A DNA stretch of 64,000 nt from Actinoplanes sp. SE50/110 (GCF_900119315.1 NZ_LT827010.1:696501-760500), one strand, 5' to 3'. Shown: positions 7,686 through 17,022, numbered from the stretch's first letter. Translations and numbers: made by a program. Notes: generated by a model from the sequence alone, not told the origin.

Positions 7686-8813
7686 CAGCCGGGACAGCGC
7701 CGGCGTGACGCCCCACTGCCGGATCAGCGCGTCATACTCGGCGTGCTGCTCCGGCGTCGCCGCCGCACCGCTGCGCCGCGCCCGCAGCATCAGATTGCGC
7801 GGCGTGTGCGCCGAGTCGATGAACTCCACCACGTCGACCCGGTAGCCGTGCAACCGCAGCAGTGCGGCCCGCAGCGAGTCGGTCAGCACGTCCGCGAACC
7901 GTTCCCGGACGATGGCGTGCCGGGTGAACTCCGCGTACGGCGACGGCGCCGCACCGCCCTTGAGCTGGGCCGCGATGTCGTGGTGGCAGCACGGCGCGGC
8001 CAGCACCCAGCGCGCCTCCCAGCGCACCGCGCGGGCCAGCGCCTGGTCGGTCGCGGTGTCGCAGGCGTGCAGCGCGAGCACCAGGTCGGGGGTGAACGGC
8101 AGCTCGGCCTCCTCGATGGTGCCGGCCACGAAGCTGACCTCGGCCGCACATCCGAGCTGGGCGGCGACCGCGTTGTTGCGTACCCGCTGATCCTCGCGGA
8201 CATCGACCCCGGCGATCTGGAGTGTCACGCCGCGCCCGGCCAGATAGCGGTAGGCGGCGAAGGTCAGATAAGCGTTTCCGCAGCCCAGGTCGACGACGCG
8301 GAGCGTCGGCGGCAGCTCGTCGGGCAGTGTCGCGGCGAGCGCGCGCAGGAACGCGTCGATCTGCCGCCGTTTCGCGGCGTTGCCGCCGATCACCTCGAAC
8401 AGCGGGTCACCCGGGTCGAGCAGCCACTGTTTCGCCCGGTCGTGGTCCTGCGCGACGGGCGCCGCGACGGTCGCCGCGCGGTGCACCTGGGCCTCGCCCT
8501 TCTTGGTGATCCGCACCTGGACGGTGGCGGAATCGGTCTCGATGTGCCAGTTGCCGAACGGCTCGGCGAGCAGCTCGTCGATCGCGGCGGCCGCTTCCGC
8601 GCCGGGTGTGACGTTGCGGGTGGCGGGTCGGGCACCGTCGTCGGTGACGATCTGCAATTTCGGACCGCTCTTCAGAGTCACCGGCCGTAGCTGGGCTCGG
8701 GTCACCGACGGTAGCTGTCCGCGGCGCCGCCCGGCCGCGACGGCACGGGTCAGACCGGGGGCGAGCAGCAGTTCGCGCACCTCGGCGAGGGCTTGGTCGA
8801 GCGGTTGTGGCAT
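7671..8813 (-). CDS. Class I SAM-dependent methyltransferase
   Basis: About 380 aa if started at MPQPLDQALAEVR (8813); ATG at 8837 is an in-frame alternative. The SAM-binding motif I is VVDLGCGNAYLTF near the middle, preceded by a 150-residue N-terminal region and followed by an acidic motif II (GVDVRED) and the sequence APCCHHD. The CCHH cluster and long N-terminal domain resemble bacterial methyltransferases annotated only as SAM-dependent, possibly RNA-directed. Its substrate is not known. It is convergent with the copper operon and divergent from the broken heme oxygenase gene. Confidence 0.88.
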   Translation of the reverse strand: MPQPLDQALAEVRELLLAPGLTRAVAAGRRRGQLPSVTRAQLRPVTLKSGPKLQIVTDDGARPATRNVTPGAEAAAAIDELLAEPFGNWHIETDSATVQVRITKKGEAQVHRAATVAAPVAQDHDRAKQWLLDPGDPLFEVIGGNAAKRRQIDAFLRALAATLPDELPPTLRVVDLGCGNAYLTFAAYRYLAGRGVTLQIAGVDVREDQRVRNNAVAAQLGCAAEVSFVAGTIEEAELPFTPDLVLALHACDTATDQALARAVRWEARWVLAAPCCHHDIAAQLKGGAAPSPYAEFTRHAIVRERFADVLTDSLRAALLRLHGYRVDVVEFIDSAHTPRNLMLRARRSGAAATPEQHAEYDALIRQWGVTPALSRLLADG

Positions 8814-8889
8814 CCCACCATTCTGCCCGGTCGCCATGGGCGCCCCGCGGGGGCTAGTTTGATCGTCGACGCGGAAGGGGGAGCATCCG

Positions 8890-9546
8890 ATGTGGTCACT
8901 GGCGGATCCGCCAAACACCGGCATGCTCTCCGGCCAACTGCGGAGAATTCTGGGCGAGGCGTACGCCGCGGTCCGCCACCATCGTTTCGTCGTCGCCCTG
9001 GCCGGCGGGCGGCTGCCGATCGCCGCCTACGCCGAGCTCGTCGCCCAGCACTGGTTCGTCTACGAGTCGCTGGAGTTGGCCACGGCCGCGATGGCCTGCG
9101 ATCCGGTGGCCGGCCGATTCCACTTCCCGGAGCTCTTCCGGGTGCCGGCGATCGAGGCTGACCTGCGCTTTCTGCACGGTCCGTGCTGGACCGGGCGGAT
9201 CGCCGCACTGCCGGCCACGACCACCTAATGCACGCGGTTGCGATCCGCGGCCTTCGACCGGGCCACCGGTTTCGTCGCGCACCACGGCGCCCGCTACCTC
9301 GGCGACCTCGACGGTGGTCAATGGCTGGGCGCCGCCGTCCTCGAAGTGTATCGATTCCGCCGCGAGGGCTACCGCTTCTTCGTCTTCGAGGGCGTCGACC
9401 CGGAGCTCTTCCCGGCCTGCTACTACCGGCAGCTGGATGCGACGCCGTGGTGTCGGGCCGAGCAGCACGCCTTCCTGGCCGAGGTGACGGCGGCCGGCCA
9501 ACTCTCGGTCAACCTGCTGACCGACTTAGCCGATCGATGGCTCTAA
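8890..9546 (+). pseudogene. Heme oxygenase-like ORF interrupted by one in-frame stop
   Basis: Read in one frame from 8890 (or ATG 8923) to 9546, the product is a 218-codon heme oxygenase-type protein with the distal-helix signature FVAHHGARYLGDLDGGQ. TAA at 9226-9228 is the only interruption; both halves are in the same frame, so this is a substitution (a Tyr codon is expected there), not a frameshift. The N-terminal helix reads LRRILGEAYAAV, with Tyr25 where canonical enzymes carry the proximal heme-ligand His. Either the gene is decaying or the two lesions reflect a sequencing error plus a divergent ligand. A TTG at 9238 could restart the C-terminal part. Confidence 0.75.
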
Positions 9547-9990
9547 ACACCCAAAAATCCGATTAGAGTACGTCGTAAGCCGCGTGACCGCCCCATCCAG
9601 CCCCTCCGCCGCGCTCAGCCGGCGCCGCTAACCGTGCCACGTCAGCGGCGGATGTACCCCGCGAGAAGTGGGGTCCCGGGAAATGGGCCAGCACCAGGCG
9701 CGTGGTGATCGGCGTGGCGGTGTCGGCGTGCCCTGCGGTGTGAGGCGCGGGGCCGGCTGGGCGCGGTGCAAGGGCGCGCGGCGGTGTGAGGCGCGGGGCT
9801 GGCTGGGCGCGGTGCAAGGGCCGCGCGGCGGTGTGAGGCGCGGGGGTCGTGGATGGCGGGTCCTCAGGCTCGCGGCGGTGTGCGGGCTGCGGGTCCTGGC
9901 AGACGCGGCGGCTGCGCGCGCCGGCGGGCAAAAGTGCGGCGCCCGGGCGGCGGCGGGCAAAAGTGCGGCGCCCGGGCGGCGGCGGGCAAA
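9547..9990. repeat. Two minisatellites downstream of the DEAD-box gene
   Basis: Roughly 444 bp with no supported gene. Three units of 45-47 bp starting GTGTGAGGCGCGGGG lie at 9739, 9784 and 9831. Three units of exactly 29 bp follow, each containing GGGCAAAAGTGCGGCGCCCG, with CAAAAG starting at 9929, 9958 and 9987. Read on the minus strand, each 29-bp unit repeats the 3' arm and T-tract of the helicase terminator. Confidence 0.8.
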
Positions 9991-9994
9991 AGTG

Positions 9995-10030
9995 CGGCGC
10001 CCGGGATCGTGGATGCGATCCCGGGCGCCG
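9995..10030 (-). terminator. Intrinsic terminator of the DEAD-box helicase gene
   Basis: A perfect 15-bp stem (CGGCGCCCGGGATCG and its complement) with a 6-base loop sits 10 bp past the helicase stop. On the minus strand it is followed by GCACTTTTG, giving a short T-tract. Confidence 0.8.
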
Positions 10031-10040
10031 GTGTGTCAGA

Positions 10041-11987
10041 TCAGGCTTCGGCGGTGCCGACCCCTGCCTCGGAGCCGGCGCTCATGCTGTCCGCCGGCTC
10101 GTCGGCGCGAGTCGTCCGCCGCCGACGGCGACGCGGGGCGGCGTCACCGGTGGACGCGGACTCCGCGGCCGGCTCGGCAGCGACGGCGGCGGCCGGAGCG
10201 GCTTCCGCGACCGGAGCGGCCGGGCCTGCGGCGGCCGGGCCTGCGGCGGCCGGGCCTGCGGCGGCCGGAGCTGCGGCAGCCGGGGCAGTGGTAGCCGGGT
10301 CAGAGGTGGCCGGGGCAGCGGTGGTGGCGACCGAAGCTGTCGCCGGGGCGTCCGTGGCCGCCGACGCGGTGTCGGAGAATTCCACGGTCGTGGCCGGCGC
10401 CCGGCGGCGGCGGTTGCGCGAGCGCGGCGCCGGCTCGTCACCCGAAGGGGCCACGGCCGACGGCTCGGCGGGGCTTTCCAGGGCGGGGGCTGACGGCGTA
10501 CCGCCAAGCTCGGAAGCCGGACCCTCGACCACCTTGCGCCGGCGCCGCTGCCGCTGGGGACGGTCGCCGCCGTCGCCGGCCGGCGAAGCCGGGTCGGACG
10601 GCGCTGCCGGGGCAGAGCCGGAGCCGCCGCGGGACCGCCCGCCGCGTGCCGGACGGGACGACCGCCGGCCGCGGCCACCGCCGCCGAGATCCTCCTCGAT
10701 CTCGGCCGACAGGCCGGCCCGGTTGCGTTCCGCGGTCGGCAGCGTGCCCGAGACGTCCGACGGGATGTCCAGGTCGGCGTAGAGCGCGGGGCTGGTGTGA
10801 TACGTCTCCGGGGGCTCCGGCATGCCGAGCACCAGCGACTTGTCGATCAGGACCCAGCGCGGCATGTCCTCCCAGTCGACGAACGTCACCGCGACACCGG
10901 TGGCGCCGGCGCGACCGGTGCGGCCGATGCGGTGCGTGTACGTCTCCGGGTCCTCCGGACAGTCGTAGTTGAGCACGTGGGTGACGCCGGAGACGTCCAG
11001 GCCGCGGGCGGCGACGTCGGTGGCGACCAGCACGTCGATCTTGCCGCTGCGGAAGGCCCGCAGCGCGCGCTCACGGGCGCCCTGACCCAGGTCGCCGTGC
11101 ACCGCGGCGACCGCGAAGCCGCGGAAGTCCAGTTCCTCGGAGACCTTGTCGGCGGCCCGCTTGGTCCGCGTGAAGATCATCGTGAGCCCGCGGTCCCTGG
11201 CCTGCAGGATCCGGGACACCATCTCGATCTTGTTGAGCGGGTGCGTGCGGTAGACCACCTGCTTGGTCAGCGGGTTCGGCCCGCTGTCGGTGGTGTGCCC
11301 GGCGTGGATGGTCATCGGGTTGCGCAGGAACCGGCGGGACAGCGCCACGATCGGGTCCGGCATGGTGGCCGAGAACAGCATGGTCTGCCGCTGCTCCGGG
11401 AGCATCGCCAGGATCTTCTCGACGTCGTCGAGGAAGCCCAGGTCGAGCATCCGGTCGGCCTCGTCGAGGACCAGCGCGGCCACCGCGTTCAGCTTCAGCT
11501 GCTTCTGCTTGGCCAGGTCGAGCAGCCGGCCGGGGGTGCCGACGAGAATCTCGACACCCTTCTTCAGCTGCTCCACCTGCGGCTCGTAGGCGACGCCGCC
11601 GTAGATCGGCAGCACCCGGACACCGCGCGTGCTGCCCGCGGCGGCCAGGTCGCGGGCCACCTGCAGGCCCAGCTCGCGGGTGGGGACGACGATCAGCGCC
11701 TGAGGGCGGCCGTCGGCGCCCTCGGACGGGGCGAGGACCCGCTCCAGCAGCGGAAGGCCGAAGCCGAGGGTCTTGCCGGTACCGGTCGGCGCCTGGCCGA
11801 TCAGGTCGGTGCCGCGCAGCGCGATCGGCAGCGCGTACTCCTGGATCGCGAAGGCGTGCGTGATGCCGGCCTTCGCCAGCGCCTCGACGGTCTCCGGCCG
11901 GACGCCCAGGTCAGCGAAGGTGGGGCTGTCCGGGCGGACCGGGGCGCGGTTCGTCACGGGGATGAGAGCTTGCTCAATGTCGGTCAT
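10041..11987 (-). CDS. DEAD-box ATP-dependent RNA helicase
   Basis: A 648-aa RNA helicase. The Q motif region (F-ADLGVRPETVEAL), motif I (APTGTGKT), Ia (PTREL), GG, TPGR, motif II (DEAD in VLDEADRML), motif III (SAT), motif V (ATDVAARGLD) and motif VI (HRIGRTGRAG) are all present in the first 400 residues. The last 230 residues are low-complexity: an RG/R-rich stretch (RGRRSSRPARGGRSRGG), then Ala/Pro-rich repeats (AAAGPAAAGPAAAGP), probably an RNA-binding tail. Such proteins unwind structured RNA in ribosome assembly or decay. Expressed alone; terminator directly downstream. Confidence 0.95.
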   Translation of the reverse strand: MTDIEQALIPVTNRAPVRPDSPTFADLGVRPETVEALAKAGITHAFAIQEYALPIALRGTDLIGQAPTGTGKTLGFGLPLLERVLAPSEGADGRPQALIVVPTRELGLQVARDLAAAGSTRGVRVLPIYGGVAYEPQVEQLKKGVEILVGTPGRLLDLAKQKQLKLNAVAALVLDEADRMLDLGFLDDVEKILAMLPEQRQTMLFSATMPDPIVALSRRFLRNPMTIHAGHTTDSGPNPLTKQVVYRTHPLNKIEMVSRILQARDRGLTMIFTRTKRAADKVSEELDFRGFAVAAVHGDLGQGARERALRAFRSGKIDVLVATDVAARGLDVSGVTHVLNYDCPEDPETYTHRIGRTGRAGATGVAVTFVDWEDMPRWVLIDKSLVLGMPEPPETYHTSPALYADLDIPSDVSGTLPTAERNRAGLSAEIEEDLGGGGRGRRSSRPARGGRSRGGSGSAPAAPSDPASPAGDGGDRPQRQRRRRKVVEGPASELGGTPSAPALESPAEPSAVAPSGDEPAPRSRNRRRRAPATTVEFSDTASAATDAPATASVATTAAPATSDPATTAPAAAAPAAAGPAAAGPAAAGPAAPVAEAAPAAAVAAEPAAESASTGDAAPRRRRRRTTRADEPADSMSAGSEAGVGTAEA

Positions 11988-12164
11988 GAAGTTTTACGGG
12001 TGCCCTCTCGTGGTGCGCCCGTCGACTGTCCTGGGGCGCGGTCTGTTGTGGCGCGGGCCGCACGCTCGAAAGCGGGCCACACGCGGGGCCGCCAGCGACT
12101 GGGCACCGGCGGCGACAGACTCCACTCTACCCGACCCATAGCAGACGTACGCGAGAGCAGTTGC

Positions 12165-12197
12165 GGGAGGGAACCCTGATCACCAGGGCCCCCTCCC
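12165..12197 (-). terminator. Hairpin after the DUF3107 gene
   Basis: GGGAGGG/CCCTCCC and CCCTG/CAGGG stems separated by an AA/CC internal loop, with a 5-base loop, lie 7 bp past the stop of the small DUF3107 gene. There is no strong T-tract, so termination is likely but not certain. Confidence 0.5.
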
Positions 12198-12203
12198 GTC
12201 ACC

Positions 12204-12428
12204 TCAGCGGGTGGTGAAGCCGAACGGCCGGTGTGAGGCCTCGGCGATCTCCACGTAGGCCAGCTTGGTGACCGGGACGATCACCTTGCGGCCCTTCTCA
12301 TCCGTGAGCGAAAGGACGCCGTCCTTGGCCAGAGCCTCGGACACGGCCTGCTCGACCTCCGCCGGGGTCTGCGCGCTTTCGAGCACGAGCTCACGCGGCG
12401 ACTGTTGCACGCCGATCTTGACCTCCAC
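12204..12428 (-). CDS. DUF3107-family small protein
   Basis: A 74-aa protein (VEVKIGVQQSPREL...PVTKLAYVEIAEAS...FGF) typical of the actinobacterial DUF3107 family, function unknown. The GTG at 12428 is preferred because AGGAGG lies about 5 bases upstream; the frame runs back to 12446. Its neighbour on the same strand is a TetR regulator 40 bp upstream, so they may be co-transcribed. Confidence 0.85.
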   Translation of the reverse strand: MEVKIGVQQSPRELVLESAQTPAEVEQAVSEALAKDGVLSLTDEKGRKVIVPVTKLAYVEIAEASHRPFGFTTR

Positions 12429-12467
12429 GGAGTCCTCCTCTGTCAACCCGTGTACCGCTTGGAAAGG

Positions 12468-13127
12468 CTATCCGATTTCCGGTGCCGTTCCGGCCGTTGA
12501 ACCGCCCTGGAGGGGGAAGCTGGCGATCCCGCGCCAGATCAGAGCGGCGACGAGGCTCTCGGCTTCAGCTTTGGGCGTACGACGGCCGTTCGCCAACCAG
12601 TACTGAGCGGCCGCCCCGGAGGCCCCGGCGAGGCCCGAGGCGAGCAGTTGGGCCTGATCGGGGCGCAGCCCGGTGTCCGAGATGATCGTCTCGGTCAGCG
12701 CCACGATGCAGCCCTGCTCGACCCGCTCCACCCGCTGGCGCACCTGCGGGTCGTTGCGCAGGTCGGACTCGAAGACGAGCCGGAACGCCTCGCTCTCGTG
12801 GTCCATGAAGTCGAAGTAGGCCCGGACGGCACCCTTCACCCGCTCCTTGTTGTCCGGGGTCGCCTCCAACGCGCCCCGGACCTTGGCGATGATCGCGTCG
12901 CAGTGGGTGTCGAGCAGCGCCAGGTAGAGCTCGAGCTTGCCGGGGAAGTGCTGATAGAGCACGGGCTTGGAGACACCCGCGCGCTCGGCGATGTCGTCCA
13001 TCGCGGCGGCGTGGTAGCCGTGCGCGACGAAGATCTGCTGAGCGGCGGCCAGCAGTTGCTTTCGGCGTGCCGATCTGGGCAGCCGGGTGGGGCGGGTGGT
13101 CTGAGCCCCGCCGGACGCGGCGGTCAT
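12468..13127 (-). CDS. TetR-family transcriptional regulator
   Basis: A 219-aa regulator. The N-terminal HTH is clear at residues 18-65 (RRKQLLAAAQQIFVAHGYHAAAMDDIAERAGVS split across helix 1-3, then KPVLYQHFPGKLELY). The C-terminal half is the usual helical ligand-binding domain. The ATG at 13127 has GGAGG about 10 bases upstream, so the longer frame to 13694 is ignored. It is followed by the DUF3107 gene and faces away from the Pro-rich protein gene. Ligand unknown. Confidence 0.92.
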   Translation of the reverse strand: MTAASGGAQTTRPTRLPRSARRKQLLAAAQQIFVAHGYHAAAMDDIAERAGVSKPVLYQHFPGKLELYLALLDTHCDAIIAKVRGALEATPDNKERVKGAVRAYFDFMDHESEAFRLVFESDLRNDPQVRQRVERVEQGCIVALTETIISDTGLRPDQAQLLASGLAGASGAAAQYWLANGRRTPKAEAESLVAALIWRGIASFPLQGGSTAGTAPEIG

Positions 13128-13285
13128 ATCTGGTGAACCTCCAGGGGGTCGGTCCCCGCGGTTTGTCGACGCGGATTGCCCGGATCGGCGCATGTCGCGG
13201 TCGTGCGGGCAATTGTCGCGACGCTGCAACTTATCGCCACTGCAACCACACGGTAGCCTCAGCGGGGGCGAGCGAGGAGCACGCG

Positions 13286-15130
13286 GTGGATGAAACAGGG
13301 CATTCCGGAGACGCCGGAGCCGCGCATGGCGGCAACGGCGCCGACGCGCGTGACCGCAATCGGGTGAACGGGTGGGTGAACGGCGAAAACCCGTGGTCGA
13401 ACGCGGGTTCCGCACGGGAACAGGAGGCCGACGTGCCCCCGTGGCGGCGCGGCGCCATCGGCCGGCAGCCGAGCCCGACACGCCCTTTCGGACCGGCTCC
13501 CAGCTCCGCCGTGCCGGCGCAGGTGCCCCCGCCGCCGGGGTTCGTGGACCCGCCACCGTCCACCGAGATTCCCCCTTCCGGGGCCGCCGAGCCCACACCG
13601 TGGCCCGCTGAACGCAGCCGTCTGGCTGACATTCTCGGTCACCGGCCGCGTCCGGTCGATACGGCGTCCACCGGGCCCGCCCCGAGCAGTGCACCCCCCT
13701 ACCCGTACGAGGGCGACCTCGACGACTCGTATCACTCCGCCACCGCGCAGCGCGCGGCCGTGCCGATGCCCCGGCCGGTCCCGTCCGCCCGGGGCGACTG
13801 GCAGCCCGCCGAGCCGGGCCCGACCCTGGGAGATCCCCTGAGCCGTACCGACGCGCCGTCCGAGCCGATCCGTTCCCGCCACGCGCTGGTCAACGACACC
13901 CTCGCGCAGGGCCTGCCCCGGGTGGAGCCGGCGGCCCCGCAGGGGGACCAGCGATCGGTGGACAACGAGGCCCGCACCGGCCTGCCGACGTACGATGCCT
14001 CCAGCTTCTCCCGCCGGGCTTACGAGCCGTCGGCGCCGCCCGCCTTCCCCGCCCCGGTCTTCCCCGGATATTCCGGTACACCGGAGGAGGTGGCGGCCGC
14101 GCTGGGCGAGCCCAGCGACGCCCTGCCCCAGCGCGTGCCGGCCCAGCCGGACGTGCCCCGAGTTCCGGAGCCGCCCTCCGTGGAGCCATCGGCCGAGGCG
14201 CCCGCCCTGGCGCGCATCGCGACGCACCTGCGCCGCGGGGACGTCGTGCCCGCCCAGGAGCGGCAGGAGGGCTTCGACGTGCAGGCCATCCTCGCCGCGG
14301 TGCGCGAGGTCGACGGAGTCCGGGACGCCTCGCTGAAAGCCACCCCGGCCGGCGCGCACAGCCTGCGCCTGGACCTGGCCGACGGCGCCGACGCGGCCGA
14401 GGTGAGCCGACACGTCGCCCGGCTGCTGGCCGAGCGGATGGGCCTGGACGCGGCGATGCCCGGCGGAATGCCGGCCGGTCCGCTGCCCGCCGACCCGCTG
14501 TCCCCCGGTCCGCTGCAGTCCAGCCCGACGCCGCCGCCTACCCCGGCACCCCGGCCGGCCCGTGCCTCGGTCAAGCCGGTGTCGCCGGCACCCGTGCCCA
14601 CGCCGGCCCCGGTCTCGGCCGCCCCGGTGTCGACCCCGCCGGCCCCCGCCACCGAGCGTGCCGCTGTCACCCCGCGAGACCTCAACGGTCCCCGCCCGCT
14701 CGACCCCGGCGACCGCCCCGGCCCCCGCGTCCTGATCGAGAACGTGCACGTCAACACGTTCGGCGCGGACGCCTCCGTCGAGGTGCGACTGCGTGCCGGC
14801 GACCGGACCGCCTCCGGCGTCGCCACCGGCCCGGCCGTCGACGGCTACCTGCTGCGCCTGTGTGCCACCGCCACCGCGGGCGCGGTCGACGAGCTGCTCG
14901 CCGTCTCCACCCACACCGACGGCCCGGCCCGCTGCTTCGTCGAGCACGCGGCCGCCGTCTCGTTCGGTTCCACCCAGGTCGCCGTCGTGGTGCTGCTGCT
15001 GTCCTGCGCCGGTGGCGGCTGGGTCGAGCAGCTCTCCGGCTCGGCCGTGGTCACCGGTGACGATCGGCACGCGATGGTCCGCGCCACACTGGCCGCGGTC
15101 AATCGCCGCGCCGAGGCACTGTTGGCGTAG
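13286..15130 (+). CDS. Pro/Ala-rich protein of unknown function
   Basis: About 614 aa, from a GTG with AGGAG 6 bases upstream (13275-13279). The first 330 residues are disordered and Pro-rich. Two folded-looking parts follow: one near residues 355-410 (FDVQAILAAVREVDGVRDASLKAT...LRLDLADGADAAEVSRHVARLL) and a C-terminal one (VLIENVHVNTFGADASVEVRLRAG...). The latter, about 130 residues, is rich in beta-alpha elements. No signal peptide or membrane helix is seen at the N-terminus; VAVVVLLLSCAG near the end is a hydrophobic strand. Its stop overlaps the hydrolase start by one base, so the two are translationally coupled. Function not recognised. Confidence 0.8.
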   Translation: MDETGHSGDAGAAHGGNGADARDRNRVNGWVNGENPWSNAGSAREQEADVPPWRRGAIGRQPSPTRPFGPAPSSAVPAQVPPPPGFVDPPPSTEIPPSGAAEPTPWPAERSRLADILGHRPRPVDTASTGPAPSSAPPYPYEGDLDDSYHSATAQRAAVPMPRPVPSARGDWQPAEPGPTLGDPLSRTDAPSEPIRSRHALVNDTLAQGLPRVEPAAPQGDQRSVDNEARTGLPTYDASSFSRRAYEPSAPPAFPAPVFPGYSGTPEEVAAALGEPSDALPQRVPAQPDVPRVPEPPSVEPSAEAPALARIATHLRRGDVVPAQERQEGFDVQAILAAVREVDGVRDASLKATPAGAHSLRLDLADGADAAEVSRHVARLLAERMGLDAAMPGGMPAGPLPADPLSPGPLQSSPTPPPTPAPRPARASVKPVSPAPVPTPAPVSAAPVSTPPAPATERAAVTPRDLNGPRPLDPGDRPGPRVLIENVHVNTFGADASVEVRLRAGDRTASGVATGPAVDGYLLRLCATATAGAVDELLAVSTHTDGPARCFVEHAAAVSFGSTQVAVVVLLLSCAGGGWVEQLSGSAVVTGDDRHAMVRATLAAVNRRAEALLA

Positions 15131-16089
15131 TGAAAGGCGCGATGCTGGCCGGCGAGGACACGCTCCTGCCGGAGGGTGAGGTGCCGCCACCGTGGCCCGC
15201 ACGACGGGTCGAGGTGGGCGGCGCCATGCTGCACGTGCGGGACACCCCGGCACTGGGCCCGGACGCCGAGCCCGCGGTCTACGTGCACGGCCTCGGCGGT
15301 TCCTCCCAGAATTTCACCGACCTGGCCGGCCTGCTCGCCGACCGGTTCGACGGGCAGGCGGTCGACCTGCCCGGATTCGGCTACAGCGACCCCAGCCCGC
15401 GATATTCGATTCCGGCCTTCGCGGCCACCCTGATCGACTATCTGGACGCGTCCGGCCGCGGCCCGGTGCACCTGGTCGGCAACTCGCTGGGCGGGTCCAT
15501 TTCGGTACGGGTCGCCGCGCTGCGCCCCGACCTGGTGCGCACCCTCACCCTGATCTCCCCGGCGATGCCGTTCCTCGACCCACGTCGCACCGCACAGGGC
15601 CCGGTGCTGCCGCTGCTCGCGCTGCCGGGTGCCGAACGCCTGATGGCGTGGGCGCTCACCCGGGTCACCGCGGAACAGATGGCCGAGCAGGTGCTGGCCG
15701 CCTGCTTCGGCGACACCAGCAAGGTGCATCCGCAGCGGCGGGCCGAGGCGATGGCGGAGATCCAGCTCCGCTACACCGTCGCCCACTATCCGCGGGCCTA
15801 CCTGGGCACCCTGCGCGGCCTCGTCGGCAGTTTCCTGCGGGCGTACCTGCCGGGCGTCAACTCGCAGTGGCGGCTGGCCGCCCAGATCCAGGCCCCCACC
15901 CTGGTGATCGGCGGGCTGACCGACAAACTGGTCGACCCGCGGGTGCCCGTCCAGGTGGCCAGGACCATCCCGGACAGCCGGCTGCTGATCCTGCCCGGCG
16001 TCGGGCACGTCGCGCAGATGGAGGTGCCCCGGCTGGTCGCCCGCGCGATCGTCGGCATGCTGGAGGACATCCGCGCACCGCACCGCTGA
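15130..16089 (+). CDS. Alpha/beta-fold hydrolase
   Basis: A 319-aa hydrolase with the oxyanion-hole HGLGG motif, nucleophile elbow GNSLGG (Ser), a candidate acid Asp in GGLTDKLVD, and the catalytic His in GVGHVAQME. The GTG start overlaps the TAG of the upstream gene (TAGTG). An ATG four codons on is an alternative. No signal peptide, so cytosolic. Substrate is unknown. Its coupling to the Pro-rich protein suggests a shared task. Confidence 0.92.
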   Translation: MKGAMLAGEDTLLPEGEVPPPWPARRVEVGGAMLHVRDTPALGPDAEPAVYVHGLGGSSQNFTDLAGLLADRFDGQAVDLPGFGYSDPSPRYSIPAFAATLIDYLDASGRGPVHLVGNSLGGSISVRVAALRPDLVRTLTLISPAMPFLDPRRTAQGPVLPLLALPGAERLMAWALTRVTAEQMAEQVLAACFGDTSKVHPQRRAEAMAEIQLRYTVAHYPRAYLGTLRGLVGSFLRAYLPGVNSQWRLAAQIQAPTLVIGGLTDKLVDPRVPVQVARTIPDSRLLILPGVGHVAQMEVPRLVARAIVGMLEDIRAPHR

Positions 16090-16131
16090 TCCGGCACGGG
16101 GCCATGTGAATGGCGCTCGTGTGCGAGGCTG

Positions 16132-17022
16132 GTGCGCACCATGGTCCCTTCCGGTACGCCCACCCTCGAACCGCCGGCACGTGCCACCGATCGATGGCGG
16201 CAGTGGTGGCCGGCGCTGTTCGCGATCACGCTGGTCCTGCTGGTGGTCATCACGGTGGCGGTCCGGCACTCCGGGAGGCCGACGCCGTCCGCCGCCGCGA
16301 CGCCGTCCCCGGCGGCCTCCCCGTCGGCTGCGCCGACCTCGGCGGCGCCCACCCTGGAACACACCTCGGCTCCGCCATCGGCCGGCCCCACCTCGTTGGA
16401 CCCCGAGATCCTGCAGGTGCCCGGGGCGGTCCCGACGCACGGTTCCGGCGATTTTGTGTACGCCGTGAAACGCGGCGCCGTGCTCGGCGGCAAAGGCCCG
16501 ATCCGTCGGTTCCACGTCGCCGTGGAGAAGGGCTCCGGGGAGGACGCGAACGCGTTCGCCACTCTGGTGGTGTCGACTCTCGGCGACGCGCGCAGCTGGG
16601 TCGGTGACGGAAACCTGCGCCTGCAGATGGTCGACGCGGACGATCACGCCGACTTCACGGTCTACCTGGCGACCCGGGAGACGGCCGGAGAGATGTGTCA
16701 GCGGGGTGGCACGAACATCCACATCGGCGGCGTCCCGTACACGTCCTGCCGCGTCCCCGGCGCCGCGATCATCAACCTGGACCGCTACCGGAAGTCGGCC
16801 AAGCCGTATCTCGCCGCCAAGATCCCGCTGGCCACCTACCGGATGTATGTGATCAACCACGAGGTCGGGCACGAGCTGGGCCACCACCACGAGGGCTGCC
16901 CCGAGCCGGGCGGCCCGGCGCCGGTCATGGTCCAGCAGACGTTGATGCTGCGCGGTTGCGTGCCCTACTCCTGGCCGCGCCTCGACAACCACCCGTTCAC
17001 CGGACCGTCCGTCTCCCACTGA
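16132..17022 (+). CDS. DUF3152 membrane-anchored zincin-like protein
   Basis: A 296-aa protein. One N-terminal membrane helix (ALFAITLVLLVVITVAV, residues 29-45) is followed by a Ser/Pro/Ala linker of about 55 residues and an extracytoplasmic DUF3152 domain. The metalloprotease motif HEVGHELGH begins at His243 (HExxHxxGH). Four cysteines may form disulfides. GTG at 16132 or ATG at 16141 can start it. A much larger paralog lies directly downstream, so this is a local duplication. Peptidase activity for the family is inferred from the motif. Confidence 0.88.
   Translation: MRTMVPSGTPTLEPPARATDRWRQWWPALFAITLVLLVVITVAVRHSGRPTPSAAATPSPAASPSAAPTSAAPTLEHTSAPPSAGPTSLDPEILQVPGAVPTHGSGDFVYAVKRGAVLGGKGPIRRFHVAVEKGSGEDANAFATLVVSTLGDARSWVGDGNLRLQMVDADDHADFTVYLATRETAGEMCQRGGTNIHIGGVPYTSCRVPGAAIINLDRYRKSAKPYLAAKIPLATYRMYVINHEVGHELGHHHEGCPEPGGPAPVMVQQTLMLRGCVPYSWPRLDNHPFTGPSVSH

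Noticed and set aside
13067..13285. Upstream extension of the Pro-rich protein gene
   Set aside because: It would overlap the TetR gene and lacks a ribosome site; the GTG at 13286 has AGGAG correctly spaced.
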